Both the position numbers and the translations under genes were made by a program. 64,000 nucleotides of DNA from Apostichopus japonicus. Its lineage: Eukaryota; Echinodermata; Holothuroidea; Aspidochirotida; Stichopodidae. Position 1 is the stretch's first letter. Each line of letters starts with the position of its first letter. The notes under the pieces were generated by a model. That model was not told the origin of the DNA, did not search any database, and worked only from the letters and a program-made list of their open reading frames with translations. Of this stretch, positions 26,383 through 35,844 are shown piece by piece. The stretch is from assembly GCF_037975245.1 (NCBI RefSeq), contig NC_092580.1:30742001-30806000 (forward strand), in the 5' to 3' direction.

Positions 26383-26859
26383 CAAAAAAATAATTTGTTG
26401 AAAGGGTCGTAAAAAAGAAGCACCTTCTTCCTGGAAACGGAGGATGTCGCAATGACATCGACTTGGAAAGTTTTATAATTCGAAAATAACTGAATGATAT
26501 CAGAACAACAACGTTAGTTAGTAAAATGATAAAAGATAATTGAATGACTTAGCTTAATTGCTCTCGTGATGTCATTGAATGTGTCAAACAGACTTTCAAT
26601 TTCGGGAAGAAAACTTTCCATAAGTGAAGTGAAAACACTTAAACGGAAGTCCAAGCTTCTGATGTCTATATATGGGTACGTATGAGTAATAATCGTGTAC
26701 GTGATCAATTATGTCATACCTTAAATCAGCCTTAATGGTATGATGCTGATCAAATTGCAAACGATGAGAGGGTGGGGGGAGGGGCGTTATTCATTTTTCG
26801 TATGAGATGTAACTAAAACACAATACTAGTACCTTTCGCTTCATCTGCTGGATACTACA
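26383..26859 (+). repeat. Dispersed repeat D1, copy a
   Basis: This block is about 90 percent alike by eye to 30091-30557, in the same orientation, starting at CAAAAAAATAATTTGTTG and ending near GGATACTACA. It carries about 15 bases (around AACACTTAAACGGA) that the other copy lacks. It has no open frame, no terminal inverted repeat and no clear target duplication. It ends with a G-rich patch followed by a unique-looking 3' part. Family unknown; it could be a low-copy interspersed element or part of a local duplication. Confidence 0.85.
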
Positions 26860-27111
26860 TGTGGCAAAATTAACTCTTATTATGGTCTCTTGTTCTGTTG
26901 AGCTGTCCTTTCAGGAATCGCAGACTAATGGACAATATCAACTTCATTGCTTTAGTATCAATTTGTTCAATGAACTGAAAACAAAAATTCTTTAATTTGG
27001 GTATTTTATTTTATATCCTTTGGAGAATTGCATAATGCAGATAAATGAAACCCTTACTGTAGCCTGGCCTTTTCCTCTTTGAATACGGAAATCCACAAAT
27101 CCACAAATGTT

Positions 27112-27675
27112 AGTGTTTGAAGCATACAAATGAATGGATGAATGAACGAATAAACGATAGGTGAATGAACTCGATCATGAATAGATGAATGAATGGCAGA
27201 ATAGATGGATGCATGCAAAACGAACGAACGAACGACTGAATGAATGAATGCATAAATGAATGATTGAATGAATGTATAGATGGATGGATGGATGAATGCA
27301 TGAACGAACGAACGAGCGAATGGATGAATGAACGAATGAACGATGGGCGAATGAACTCATGAATAGATGAATGAATGAATGCATGAAAGAATAGTTGGAT
27401 GCATGCATGCAAGAACGAACCAACGAACGAGTGAATGAATGAATAAATGTATGAATGAATGAATGAATGGATGGATGGATGAACGAACGAACGAGTGAAT
27501 AAATGAATGAATGAGTGAATGAATGAATGAATGAATGAATGAATGAATGAATGAATGAATGAATGAATGAAGGAATAGATGAATGAATGGATGGATGGAT
27601 GGATGCACTAACGAACGAACGAACGAATGAACGAATGGATGAACGAACGGACGAAAGAATGAACGAATGAATGAA
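27112..27675. repeat. (GAAT)n tetranucleotide array with GAAC and GGAT variants
   Basis: Roughly 140 degenerate four-base units. A purer GAAT core lies near 27508-27570, with blocks of GAAC (for example 27220-27235, 27300-27315, 27610-27630) and of GGAT interspersed. Three minus-strand frames of 80-100 codons full of SFIHS-like repeats arise only from the four-base period and are not genes. The array ends 66 bases before the target duplication of the next hAT element. Confidence 0.92.
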
Positions 27676-27748
27676 TTTTTTAGCTATGCATTAGTATTGT
27701 TTTATTGTACCGTAACAGATGCCTTTGCAGTATCGTTGTAAGTTACTT

Positions 27749-28396
27749 CAGGGACGTAGCCAGGGGGAGCAGTGGGAGCAACTGCTCCCCCCTTTCAGTG
27801 TCGAGAAAATGTTAAAAACTGTTGTTTTTTGCATGGTATTTGTCAGTGCTCATTTGATCTTTAATACTCGTCAGCTTCGTTAACTCGATTATAATAGTAG
27901 TAACATTCAGGCTTACTGATTCAGCTACTTAGTTTGGCAGATGCAATTAGCTAAATTTAGCCTATAGCCTATTACCAGCCTAAAGTTGGCCACTGCGTGA
28001 TAAAATACATATATACTACCTTACCGCACTCGATGGAGTGTCACGAACCGTTTGCACACCGACGACGACAACGTGCGTTCGCATGCTTTCTAAAATTCGT
28101 CATAAGTTGTTGCACGAACAGCATGTTATGAAACTAAGCTAGCAATCGTACGTGATTGAAAGGGGGAGCAGTTGCTCCCACTGCTCCAGCCCCCCCCCCC
28201 TCCCTTGGCTACGTCCCTGATATGTTAACGATGAAACTGGCAAAACATTGCACCAGATCGCATGTTAGGACTTTCAATTGTTCAAATTTCTCAAAGGGGA
28301 GGGGACACCCCTTCCCTTACACCCTCCCCAAATCAATCGCAAAATGTGCTCCCCCCCCCCCCCACCCCTACTTACAAATTTCTGGCTACGTCACTG
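27749..28396. mobile_element. hAT-type MITE, 648 bp, perfect 8-bp target duplication, extra internal terminus
   Basis: The element starts CAGGGACGTAGCCAG and ends CTGGCTACGTCACTG, inverted with one mismatch. Both outer flanks carry AGTTACTT (27741-27748 and 28397-28404), an exact 8-bp target duplication typical of hAT elements. Inside, at 28160-28219, there is a second right-hand terminus ending GGCTACGTCCCTG. It matches the left end even better over about 45 bases (GGAGCAGTGGGAGCAACTGC), but it has no matching flank. The element therefore looks composite. There is no transposase frame; it contains two long C runs. Confidence 0.9.
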
Positions 28397-28404
28397 AGTT
28401 ACTT

Positions 28405-29170
28405 TGACACGTTCGTCTACAATCCCTGTGTGGTATGTAACTATAGGTTTAAAATCGGTTATAAATTGTTTCTTGGAAAAAGCTCTTTGTTCAAATTAGA
28501 ATTTGATCCTAATCGGTGTCGCAGAAAAACACAACTTAGATCATGTGATACATAATGATATCGGAATATATGTAAGTCGAGCCTTACATTCACAAGCTGG
28601 TATCAATGGCCTAATTGCTCTTTCCTCATTTCCAGTTTTTTTTCTATTTTTCTGTGGATAATGAGCTCATTGGTGAAAACAGATATGTGATCTAAGGGGG
28701 AAAGGTACTTTGTGTCTAGCCACAGCCAAAGACTATAGATTTAACGGACTAAATGTATCTTCAGTTAACAGACTATAAAGTATACGAATTGACCAGAAGG
28801 GATTTTACAAGTTAGTTGCCTCGTCATTTCCGATTGCCTCATTGGCCGCATTCTGGTAATGGAAAAAAAAAACAACAATAAACTACAAAAGAAGAAACTG
28901 CCTTCCTCTCATATCGTACGTTGCTGCGTAGATATCCCTGAAGGTCACACAATCCCATCCTAAATAAATTAACAGATTTTTTTATCACGGCTGCACTATT
29001 TGAGTATATTACCCTGCAATGATCACTTAATGTACACCGTTTATGATAAATTAAACATCACTGAATGTTAGCTTCCCCGTGTCGAAATGCATCCTAAGCC
29101 AATCTTCATCCCACATAGGGAAGCATATATTTAGATCACGGTTACCGTTGGATGTAGAACAGTTACAAAA
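28405..29170. other. No gene found
   Basis: Unique-looking AT-rich DNA between the hAT element and the tRNA-like cluster. The short plus frame that runs out of the element to 28555 is a chance frame. Confidence 0.55.
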
Positions 29171-29489
29171 CTTCCAGCCTCCACCGGGATTCGAACCTGG
29201 GCCTCCCGTTCTGTACGCGGACACCCTAACCACTAGGCTATGGACGCTGATTGTATGTCCAGAGGTTCGAAACCGGTAAGGAAGGTCGAATTTCCACTGT
29301 AGGCGTTTGTCACCTGTATCGAACAATACTAGTTCTATTTTTGGTGACATATTTTGCCTTACTCTAGAGATCAAACATGATGCTAACCAACTCGAAATCA
29401 TTTGTGATTCCAAAAGCCGGATCTCGAAAGAGATACTTTGAACAGACTTTATGTTAATGAAATGAGCTAAACGACAAAGGCAAATGAAT
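29171..29489 (-). mobile_element. tRNA-like repeat unit, copy S1
   Basis: The minus strand contains a tRNA-like cloverleaf at 29177-29247. It has acceptor arm GCGTCCA/TGGAGGC (6 of 7 paired), a box A-like TAGCCTAGTGGTTAGG and box B GGTTCGAATCC. The loop is GTACAGA and the anticodon stem has one mismatch. The 5' flank of the cloverleaf (plus strand to about 29489) is shared with the other copies and includes a small stem, ATCTC-GAAA-GAGAT. Just 3' of the cloverleaf is a T4 run, then the sequence becomes unique. A 120-codon minus frame across it is a by-product seen in several copies. Confidence 0.88.
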
Positions 29490-29500
29490 ATATATAAATG

Positions 29501-29860
29501 AAAATCGTAATGAGTTGGAAACTCAAGAACAGTGAAAAAAACTTCCAGCCTCCACCGGGATTCGAACCTGGGCCTCCCGCTCTGTACGCGGATACCCTAA
29601 CCACTAGGCTATGGACGCTGATTGTATGTCCAGAGGTTCGAAACCGGTAAGGAAGGTCGTAATTCCACTGTAGGCGTTTGTCAACTGTATCGAACAATAC
29701 TAGTTCTATTTTTGGTGACATATTTTGCCTTACTCTAGAGATCAAACATGATGCTAACCAACTCGAAATCATTTGTGATTCCTAAAGCCGGATCTCGAAA
29801 GAGATACTTTGAACAGACTTTATGTTAATGAAATGAGCTAAACGACAAAGGCAAATGAAT
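29501..29860 (-). mobile_element. tRNA-like repeat unit, copy S2 (tandem with S1)
   Basis: A complete unit. Its cloverleaf at 29548-29618 lies 371 bases from that of S1, in the same orientation. All five anticodon-stem pairs form, around the loop GTACAGA. A T7 run begins seven bases after the last acceptor base, in position to act as a Pol III terminator. The unit ends in a short TA-rich spacer and the next unit starts at once. Confidence 0.9.
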
Positions 29861-29870
29861 ATATATAAAT

Positions 29871-29943
29871 GAAAATCGTAATGAGTTGGAAAATCAAGAA
29901 CAGTGAAAAAACTTCCAGCCCGGGGTTCGAACCCGGGCCTCAA
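29871..29943 (-). mobile_element. tRNA-like repeat unit, copy S3, truncated
   Basis: Only the downstream tail and the T-arm half of the cloverleaf remain. The register follows S2 by 370 bases. It lacks a few bases (TCCAC) of the acceptor end and breaks off after the box B region, which here reads as the near-palindrome CCCGGGGTTCGAACCCGGG. An inverted copy (S4) begins at the break. Confidence 0.85.
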
Positions 29944-30090
29944 GGACCTTCCTTATCGGTTTCGAACCTCTGGACATACAATCAGCGTCCATAGCCTAGT
30001 TGGTTAGGGTGTCCGCGTACAAAGCGGGAGGCCCGGGTTCCAATCCTGGTGGAGGCTGGAAGAATTACACTGTTCTGGTTTTTCCAACTC
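29944..30090 (+). mobile_element. tRNA-like repeat unit, copy S4, inverted
   Basis: Plus-strand copy with 5' flank, cloverleaf (29985-30056) and tail. The box A-like part reads TAGCCTAGTTGGTTAGG, box B is changed to GGTTCCAATCC, and the loop is GTACAAA with a fully paired anticodon stem. The T run after the cloverleaf is absent. Its tail joins directly to the start of the D1 repeat at 30091. Confidence 0.88.
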
Positions 30091-30557
30091 ACAAAAAAAT
30101 AATTTGTTGAAGGCCGTCGTTACAACAGAAGCACCTTCTTCCCGGAAACGGACGATGTCGCAATTACATCGACTTGGAAATTTAATAATTCGAAAATAAC
30201 TGAATCATATCAGAACAACAACGCTAGTTAATTAATAAAAAGATAATTGAATGAATCAGCATAATTGGTCTCGTGATGCCATTGAATGTGTCAAACAGAC
30301 TTTCAATTTCGGGAAGAAAACTTTCCATAAGTGAAGTGAAATCCAAGCTTCTGATGTCTATATATGGGTAGGTATGAGTAATCATCGTGTATGTGTATCA
30401 GTTATGTCATACCTTAAACCAGCCTTAATGGTACGATGCTGATCAACTTGCAAACGATGAGAGAGGGGGGTGCGGGGAGGGGGACGTTTTCATTTTTCGT
30501 ATGAGATGTAACTAAACCACAATACTAGTATTTTCGCTTCATCTGTTGGATCCTACA
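30091..30557 (+). repeat. Dispersed repeat D1, copy b
   Basis: Same-orientation copy of 26383-26859, diverged by scattered substitutions and small indels. It is fused at its left edge to the end of tRNA-like copy S4, whereas copy a has unrelated sequence there. So the left boundary of D1 is the same in both copies and real. Confidence 0.85.
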
Positions 30558-30605
30558 AATGAACGCAGAATACGGTTTCTCGCTCTGTTCCAACGAGAGA
30601 TCGAG

Positions 30606-30773
30606 ATTTTTGGCATCGTTTTTGATTGATTAAAAGAATAACAGATATACATAAGCTCAATCGAGGTTCAATAGTTGAATGGTCATGCATGCATGGGTTG
30701 GCAAGCTTTGAAATGACAAATTTTGCCGCGGACCCATTTGTCATCATGGACCCCTAAAAAGTTTTTTTTAACA
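30606..30773 (+). repeat. Dispersed repeat D2, copy a
   Basis: About 168 bases nearly identical to 36636-36806, starting at TTTTGGCATCG and ending after a T run and ACAG. Both copies contain GGTCATGCATGCATGGGTTG and a CCGCGGACCC motif of a kind common in hAT-derived repeats. No target duplication is seen. Confidence 0.85.
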
Positions 30774-30795
30774 GGGAACTATAACTTATCCTCGC

Positions 30796-30892
30796 GACAC
30801 CGTCACCGACACAGTTACCGACTATCACCGACACAGTCACCGACACCGACACAGTCTTTGATACAGATACAGTCACCCACACCGTCACGACA
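30796..30892. repeat. CACCGACACAGT-type short tandem repeat
   Basis: About eight degenerate 6- and 12-base units of CACCGA and CACAGT. The small plus frame through it is an artefact of the period. Confidence 0.7.
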
Positions 30893-32379
30893 CCTACTTT
30901 TTGCAGCTTGTCGGCGAATCTTCTTCCTTATCATTTAGCTGCAATGTCATAGTTTGTTTGTTGTCGACCTTTCGTTTGATACACTTCCCGTTAGGATATT
31001 GAACGGAAATATATATGGTTATTCATGAACATGTAAGCGATCGTACACAACACTGTCCAATGCTGGTATACATGTGTTTAGTGGTGTGTCACAGACAATT
31101 CAATTGTTTTATTAGAGGTTAAACTAATCAAAGGTTCCTATCCCAGATGAAACGTTTCCGATTGTTGCGCAATGGGTTTTTTATTTTGATAAAATATTTA
31201 ACTTATTGTGATATTTTGTTGTTTTTTTTACTCGCAAATGTTAATCGTTTTCAATGCATCTTGACAGGCGCCATGAAGGCCACTTGGATAAAATTCACAC
31301 AGTTGTTTTGCTAAAAGAAAATACTAGCCCTGAGAAAAGGATAACGATAAAGAAAACTAAAAGAAGAAATATAGCTTTCATGGAGTCCTACATAAGTCAT
31401 AAAAGAAATATCATTTACAATTTAGTAACTCTAGGGCCACAGTGCTCGTACACCCACCAACCCATCGACGGAGAGCTGTTATTAATATCTGACCATGGAC
31501 ACATATACATTCCAAGACCATAGACCGGAGTTCGAAGGTGCGGGAGATCTACAACTTAACGAGGAGCGAAATGTTTGAATCCTTTTAGCTTGCAGTGAAA
31601 CAAACCCAACATTTTTGTGGCACCATTCGACAAACTATAAAGTCGGCTTTTTTATAGGATGCGAACCATAGCCTATAACATAACATATTATGTGGCTTTG
31701 TACTGTATTTGTAAGCAGAGTATCATCAGTAGGGTACCATCTGGTATACTGGACCTGTAAACCATCGTTGCAAATAAAATATTAAGATGCAAAACTACAT
31801 TGGCAATATTGGCAAATTCAGACACATTGTAAAATCTACATTGGGCATGATCCCCCTCCCCCTCCCTCCCCTCCCCTCCTCGATATACAAATATACACAT
31901 ACCTGTGGTACAGTTTGACTATACGGACCTGAAACAGACTTAAGAATGGTTTGTAGATCCTCGATAAAAGTATCTACATCTTAGCAACAGTAAGAATAAA
32001 TCATTTTTTATTTTGCTTCGATAATTCAAATTTCAGAGGATATACAGCTGTTATCCTGACTGTGGTATAGAGTTCAGTTTTTTCAAAGGTGCGTCCCTTA
32101 TTTTGGTCTGGTATACAATTGACATTACAACCTGTAATACTCGTAGAACATTTGTTTGCTCTTACATGTATCGTTTATATAAGGTTGAATAGCAGGTTGT
32201 GCTCGAATGGAGATTCTGCTGAGTCCAGTTGAATTTCGAATTATAAGGTAAGTTATAAGTGCATTCAAATTAAACGACAATTTAAACCTTGAGTCACGTA
32301 TATACGGTACTGTATAGATTGCATACATAACATGTTGTCAGGGGTGAAACATTCAACATGGCTGCATTCGAAGTCAGAT
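30893..32379. other. No gene found
   Basis: AT-rich DNA. The 89-codon plus frame at 31254-31523 has no recognisable domain. A pyrimidine-rich patch lies at 31851-31881. Confidence 0.5.
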
Positions 32380-32535
32380 CAGTGGCATAACCACTGGGGT
32401 GTCGGGCTCCTACCCCCTCCCCAATATGTGTCTGGTTCCCCATGCCCCACCCCCCCCCCCGAAAAACTGTTTATTTAATAGGTTCTGCCTGCCAAATCCC
32501 TCCACAATGTATTGGGTATCCTAGCTACACCCCTG
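32380..32535. mobile_element. Possible short hAT-like element, diverged
   Basis: The left end CAGTGGCATAACCA and the right end TAGCTACACCCCTG are approximate inverted repeats, with a C-rich stretch between. The flanking 8-mers do not match well, so this could also be a chance or decayed pair of ends. Confidence 0.35.
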
Positions 32536-32631
32536 GTCATGCACAGAACCAAATCAGTGGACTCTGAAACAGAAAAGAGCTAATTACCGTATGTCATTAT
32601 ACTATACAGTTTAACAATATATGCTCGAGAG

Positions 32632-32977
32632 AATGGTTTACCTATAACTTTATCCCCCCACGAACCCCCTGTGGATGTCAGAGTTGTCCACGAACCCCCA
32701 ACTTTTAAAGTCACGATCTGAGTCATTATTATACTATCATACGCATAACAGTGCTCCGTAAAAGATGAAGTTCATAGTGTAATATTGTAATGAAAAAAAA
32801 ATCAAAAGAGTTTGTCGATAGGTACAACTTTTGTACATTACTAAATTATATGATATATCAGATTTTAGTTCAACAAAAAGAACTCTAGTTTTGACTTCAG
32901 AAACGTCTCACGAACCCCCTGGGATGGACTCACGCACCCCTGGGGGGTTCATTCACCCCAGTTATAGGGAACCCCTG
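32632..32977. mobile_element. hAT-like MITE, diverged
   Basis: The left end AATGGTTTACCTATAACT and the reverse complement of the right end, CAGGGGTTCCCTATAACT, agree at 14 of 18 positions. The flanks CTCGAGAG (32624-32631) and CTCTATAG (32978-32985) agree at 6 of 8. The motif CACGAACCCCCTG occurs near both ends. There is no coding capacity. It is older or less certain than the two elements with perfect duplications. Confidence 0.6.
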
Positions 32978-33307
32978 CTCTATAGAGAGAATACACTGGT
33001 TGTAATGTTTGCAGAATCACTGATATTGTTGCATTACAGACAATTATATTGTTAGTATACGAGAGTCAAGGTCAACGTCAATGTGCAGGATCACGATTTG
33101 CGATAAAGGTTAATCAAAATTTCCAAACTAGTTTATGAGAACGAATCTAATTCCTTTTTCTTTTTTTTTCGGGATGACGACCTGGGTTTACAACCCCTGC
33201 TGGTGTTTTTTTTTCCAAATGTTCACCCAATTTGTATGGCAGACCATGAAGTGTAACAATAACAATGACCTTGAATGTAAGTCTTCCAAAAATATAGGAG
33301 TTCCAAG

Positions 33308-33440
33308 ACTCCTCCTCCCTCCTTCTCCTCCCTCCCACTCCTCCCTTCCCCACTCCTCCCTCCCATCCTCCCTCCCCTCCCCTCCCCCTCCCCTCCCTTC
33401 CCTTCCCCTCCATTCCCCTCCTCCCCTCCCGTTCTTCTCT
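33308..33440. repeat. Polypyrimidine (CCT-rich) tract
   Basis: The plus strand is almost pure C and T for over 120 bases. Overlapping proline/serine-rich and arginine/glycine/glutamate-rich frames on both strands are by-products. Such tracts can form triplex DNA. Confidence 0.9.
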
Positions 33441-34612
33441 GTTGTATCCGTGTTGTCCCTTTTCAGGGGCATGATTATATATGGTTTCATTTGACCGCTC
33501 CTTGACTTCTAAGACAACCCTGGTTTACAGACGTACAGTATAGACTTTCAGTCGCCATCCAATACTTCCATCGAGGAAATCATGTGATGATCTCGATACA
33601 CTAAACTTGACGAACTTGCGAATTTTTTGACATGAGTAAACAGTTTTCCATAGCTAGGCCTAAGAATTAGTACGGTTATGTAATTGACCTCCATGAAACT
33701 CGTCGACTAAGAGAAATCAAAATGAACGCGACCTTATAACTGCAAATATATGTCAAATAAGCGACAGGAGATGGACGAGGAGGCGTCGGGAGCCCGGTTG
33801 TGCCCCGGGGACAAATATGTCACCGGTCACCCTTGTTTGCTTCCTTCATAATTATATCCCTCATTTTCCCGGGCATCTGAATTGATTGCGGGCAGCGGAG
33901 CTGCACTCCTGAACCCATCTGGGCTGTAAGGAGGTAAAAAAAAGAATTGAGAACAAGTACAGCTCACTGCCGTCTCACGTCATGACGTCATAGAAACCGG
34001 CGGAGTATATCCTGTGATGGATCTCCAATAATCAGCCAATTGTGGCCATGATGCTTATTCCATTATGTATTCTAGTCTCACCTCATACTGTCAGTACAAG
34101 TGTTTTTAAGCGTGGCATGAAAGTGCAGGGTATAAATCAAATTGTCCCAACTGAGGGCAGTGATGTTCATTGTCGTTTACACGCTTATGGATTGTGACGT
34201 CAGAAATAGAAACCACGAATGTAATGCTCCCTGATTCACTATTTCTAATCTGTTTTGATTTATCAGCTTCCTCAGTTATACGAGTCCATTTTGTTTATTT
34301 TAATATTTTAATGATCGAGAGATTTTCCGCGAAACCGGTAACGACAACTCGTCATTATATGGCTATATACCGACTATGGCTTTTTGGTTAACCCAGATTT
34401 AAAGAAAAACCGCGATAGAGAGAATCGGGCTTAGACGGTGCAGGCTTAGTTATTGCCATATCCACAATGTGGTTGCTATGAGATTTTGAAACGTAATCTA
34501 CTGTCTAGTAAACCCACAATTAATGAGATATATGCTACAGTTATTTATTAGCAGAGATACGGTTACGAACAAAGACGACCCACTTCTCTCACTCATTTAC
34601 ACACACACACCC
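33441..34612. other. No gene found
   Basis: Mixed-composition DNA without recognisable coding or repeat structure. Confidence 0.5.
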
Positions 34613-34643
34613 ATATATATATATATATATATATATATATGGT

Positions 34644-34680
<37 letters not shown>
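34613..34680. repeat. (TA)n microsatellite, left of copy S5
   Basis: Two TA runs separated by GGTTTC. They abut the tail end of tRNA-like copy S5. Confidence 0.92.
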
Positions 34681-34683
<3 letters not shown>

Positions 34684-35021
34684 ATCGTAATGAGTTGGAA
34701 AATCAAGAACAGTGAAAAAACTTTCAGCCTCCACCGGGATTCGAACCACGGGCCTTCCGCTCTGTACGCGGACACCCTAACCACTAGGCTATGGACGCTG
34801 ATTGTATGTCCAGAGGTTCGAAACCGGTAAGGAAGGTCGTAATTCCACTGTAGGCGTTTGTCACCTATATCGAACAATACTAGTTCTGTGTTTGGTGACA
34901 TATTTTGCCTTACTCTAGAGATCAAACATGATGCTAACCAACTCGAAATCATTTGTGATTCCTAAAGCCGGATCTCGAAAGAGATACTTTAAACAGACTT
35001 TATGTTAATGCAATGGAGGTA

Positions 35022-35024
<3 letters not shown>
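34681..35024 (-). mobile_element. tRNA-like repeat unit, copy S5, single, between TA arrays
   Basis: A near full-length unit with its cloverleaf at 34727-34798 on the minus strand. The loop is GTACAGA, the T arm is disturbed by an inserted base, and a T6 run follows the cloverleaf. The ATCTC-GAAA-GAGAT stem is present. It is flanked by TA microsatellites on both sides, so it either inserted into TA repeats or carries TA-prone ends. Confidence 0.88.
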
Positions 35025-35074
<50 letters not shown>

Positions 35075-35135
35075 GATTTATAAGTATATATTTAAAAGTA
35101 TATATATATATATGTTTATATATGATTTATAAGTA
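35025..35135. repeat. (TA)n microsatellite with 26-27-base direct repeat
   Basis: A TA run of about 40 bases, followed by two copies of a TATATGATTTATAAGTAT segment separated by a second TA run. Confidence 0.85.
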
Positions 35136-35787
35136 TGCTAACGTTATATGAACTCTCGATACTGTCATTACATTTTCTTAGAATTAACCCCAAATATGCC
35201 AGATGGATAAACGAAATGGTCTTATTTGGTAGATGGATCATCGACATGGCCTAATTTTGTCAGAAATTTCTACAGCGTACAGTCAAGTTTGTAGCTGTAT
35301 GCTTAAAGAGGTATTCCGTTGGCTCACTTTGATTGCTTAACACAAATACTGGAAATTTTCTGCATAAGATTAGTCAAAACCACAACCTCATATCATTTTG
35401 TATTTGCGAAGATCTGAAGTGGGTAATAAATTTTGTGAATGAAATTAATTTAGCGAAAGCAAGTGAATGATGTCATCGTTAGTGGTAATTGAGCTAAAAT
35501 AACATAGTTATTACTCCCTGGAAGAATAAAGATTTTACGTGTTCGAAATATACTAAAATACATTCAATTAACTAAATCTCGAGTCAGGGACAAGTTTATT
35601 GAGAGGGATTTTGCATCGAACAGTGTGGAATATTCTTCTTTTAACGATAAAAGGTTATACTTTCTGCCACTGGAATATTCCTTTAAAATTTGGAGACCGT
35701 GATACTGTCGACCTTTGACGCTAACAGGATTAACTGTTGTTGCTACTGTACAGTGCAATAACCAACGTTACTCTTTATAAACATACC

Positions 35788-35789
<2 letters not shown>

Positions 35790-35842
<53 letters not shown>
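35790..35842. repeat. (TA)n microsatellite
   Basis: About 26 uninterrupted TA units; no element recognised beside it. Confidence 0.92.

Positions 35843-35844
<2 letters not shown>

Noticed and set aside
27110-27608. Minus-strand His/Ser/Phe-rich frames
   Set aside because: They come from the GAAT tetranucleotide array in all frames.
29548-29618. Functional tRNA gene
   Set aside because: Although the cloverleaf and boxes are good, the copies form a dispersed family with altered loops, acceptor mismatches and shared non-tRNA flanks, so a host tRNA gene is unlikely.
29051-29772. Minus-strand frames of about 100-120 codons containing SVHSLVVRVSAY and GGPGSNPGGGW
   Set aside because: The same peptide recurs at 34.6, 41.7 and 63.4 kb because it is read through the tRNA-like box A and box B regions of the repeat. 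It is a known kind of false protein, not a gene.
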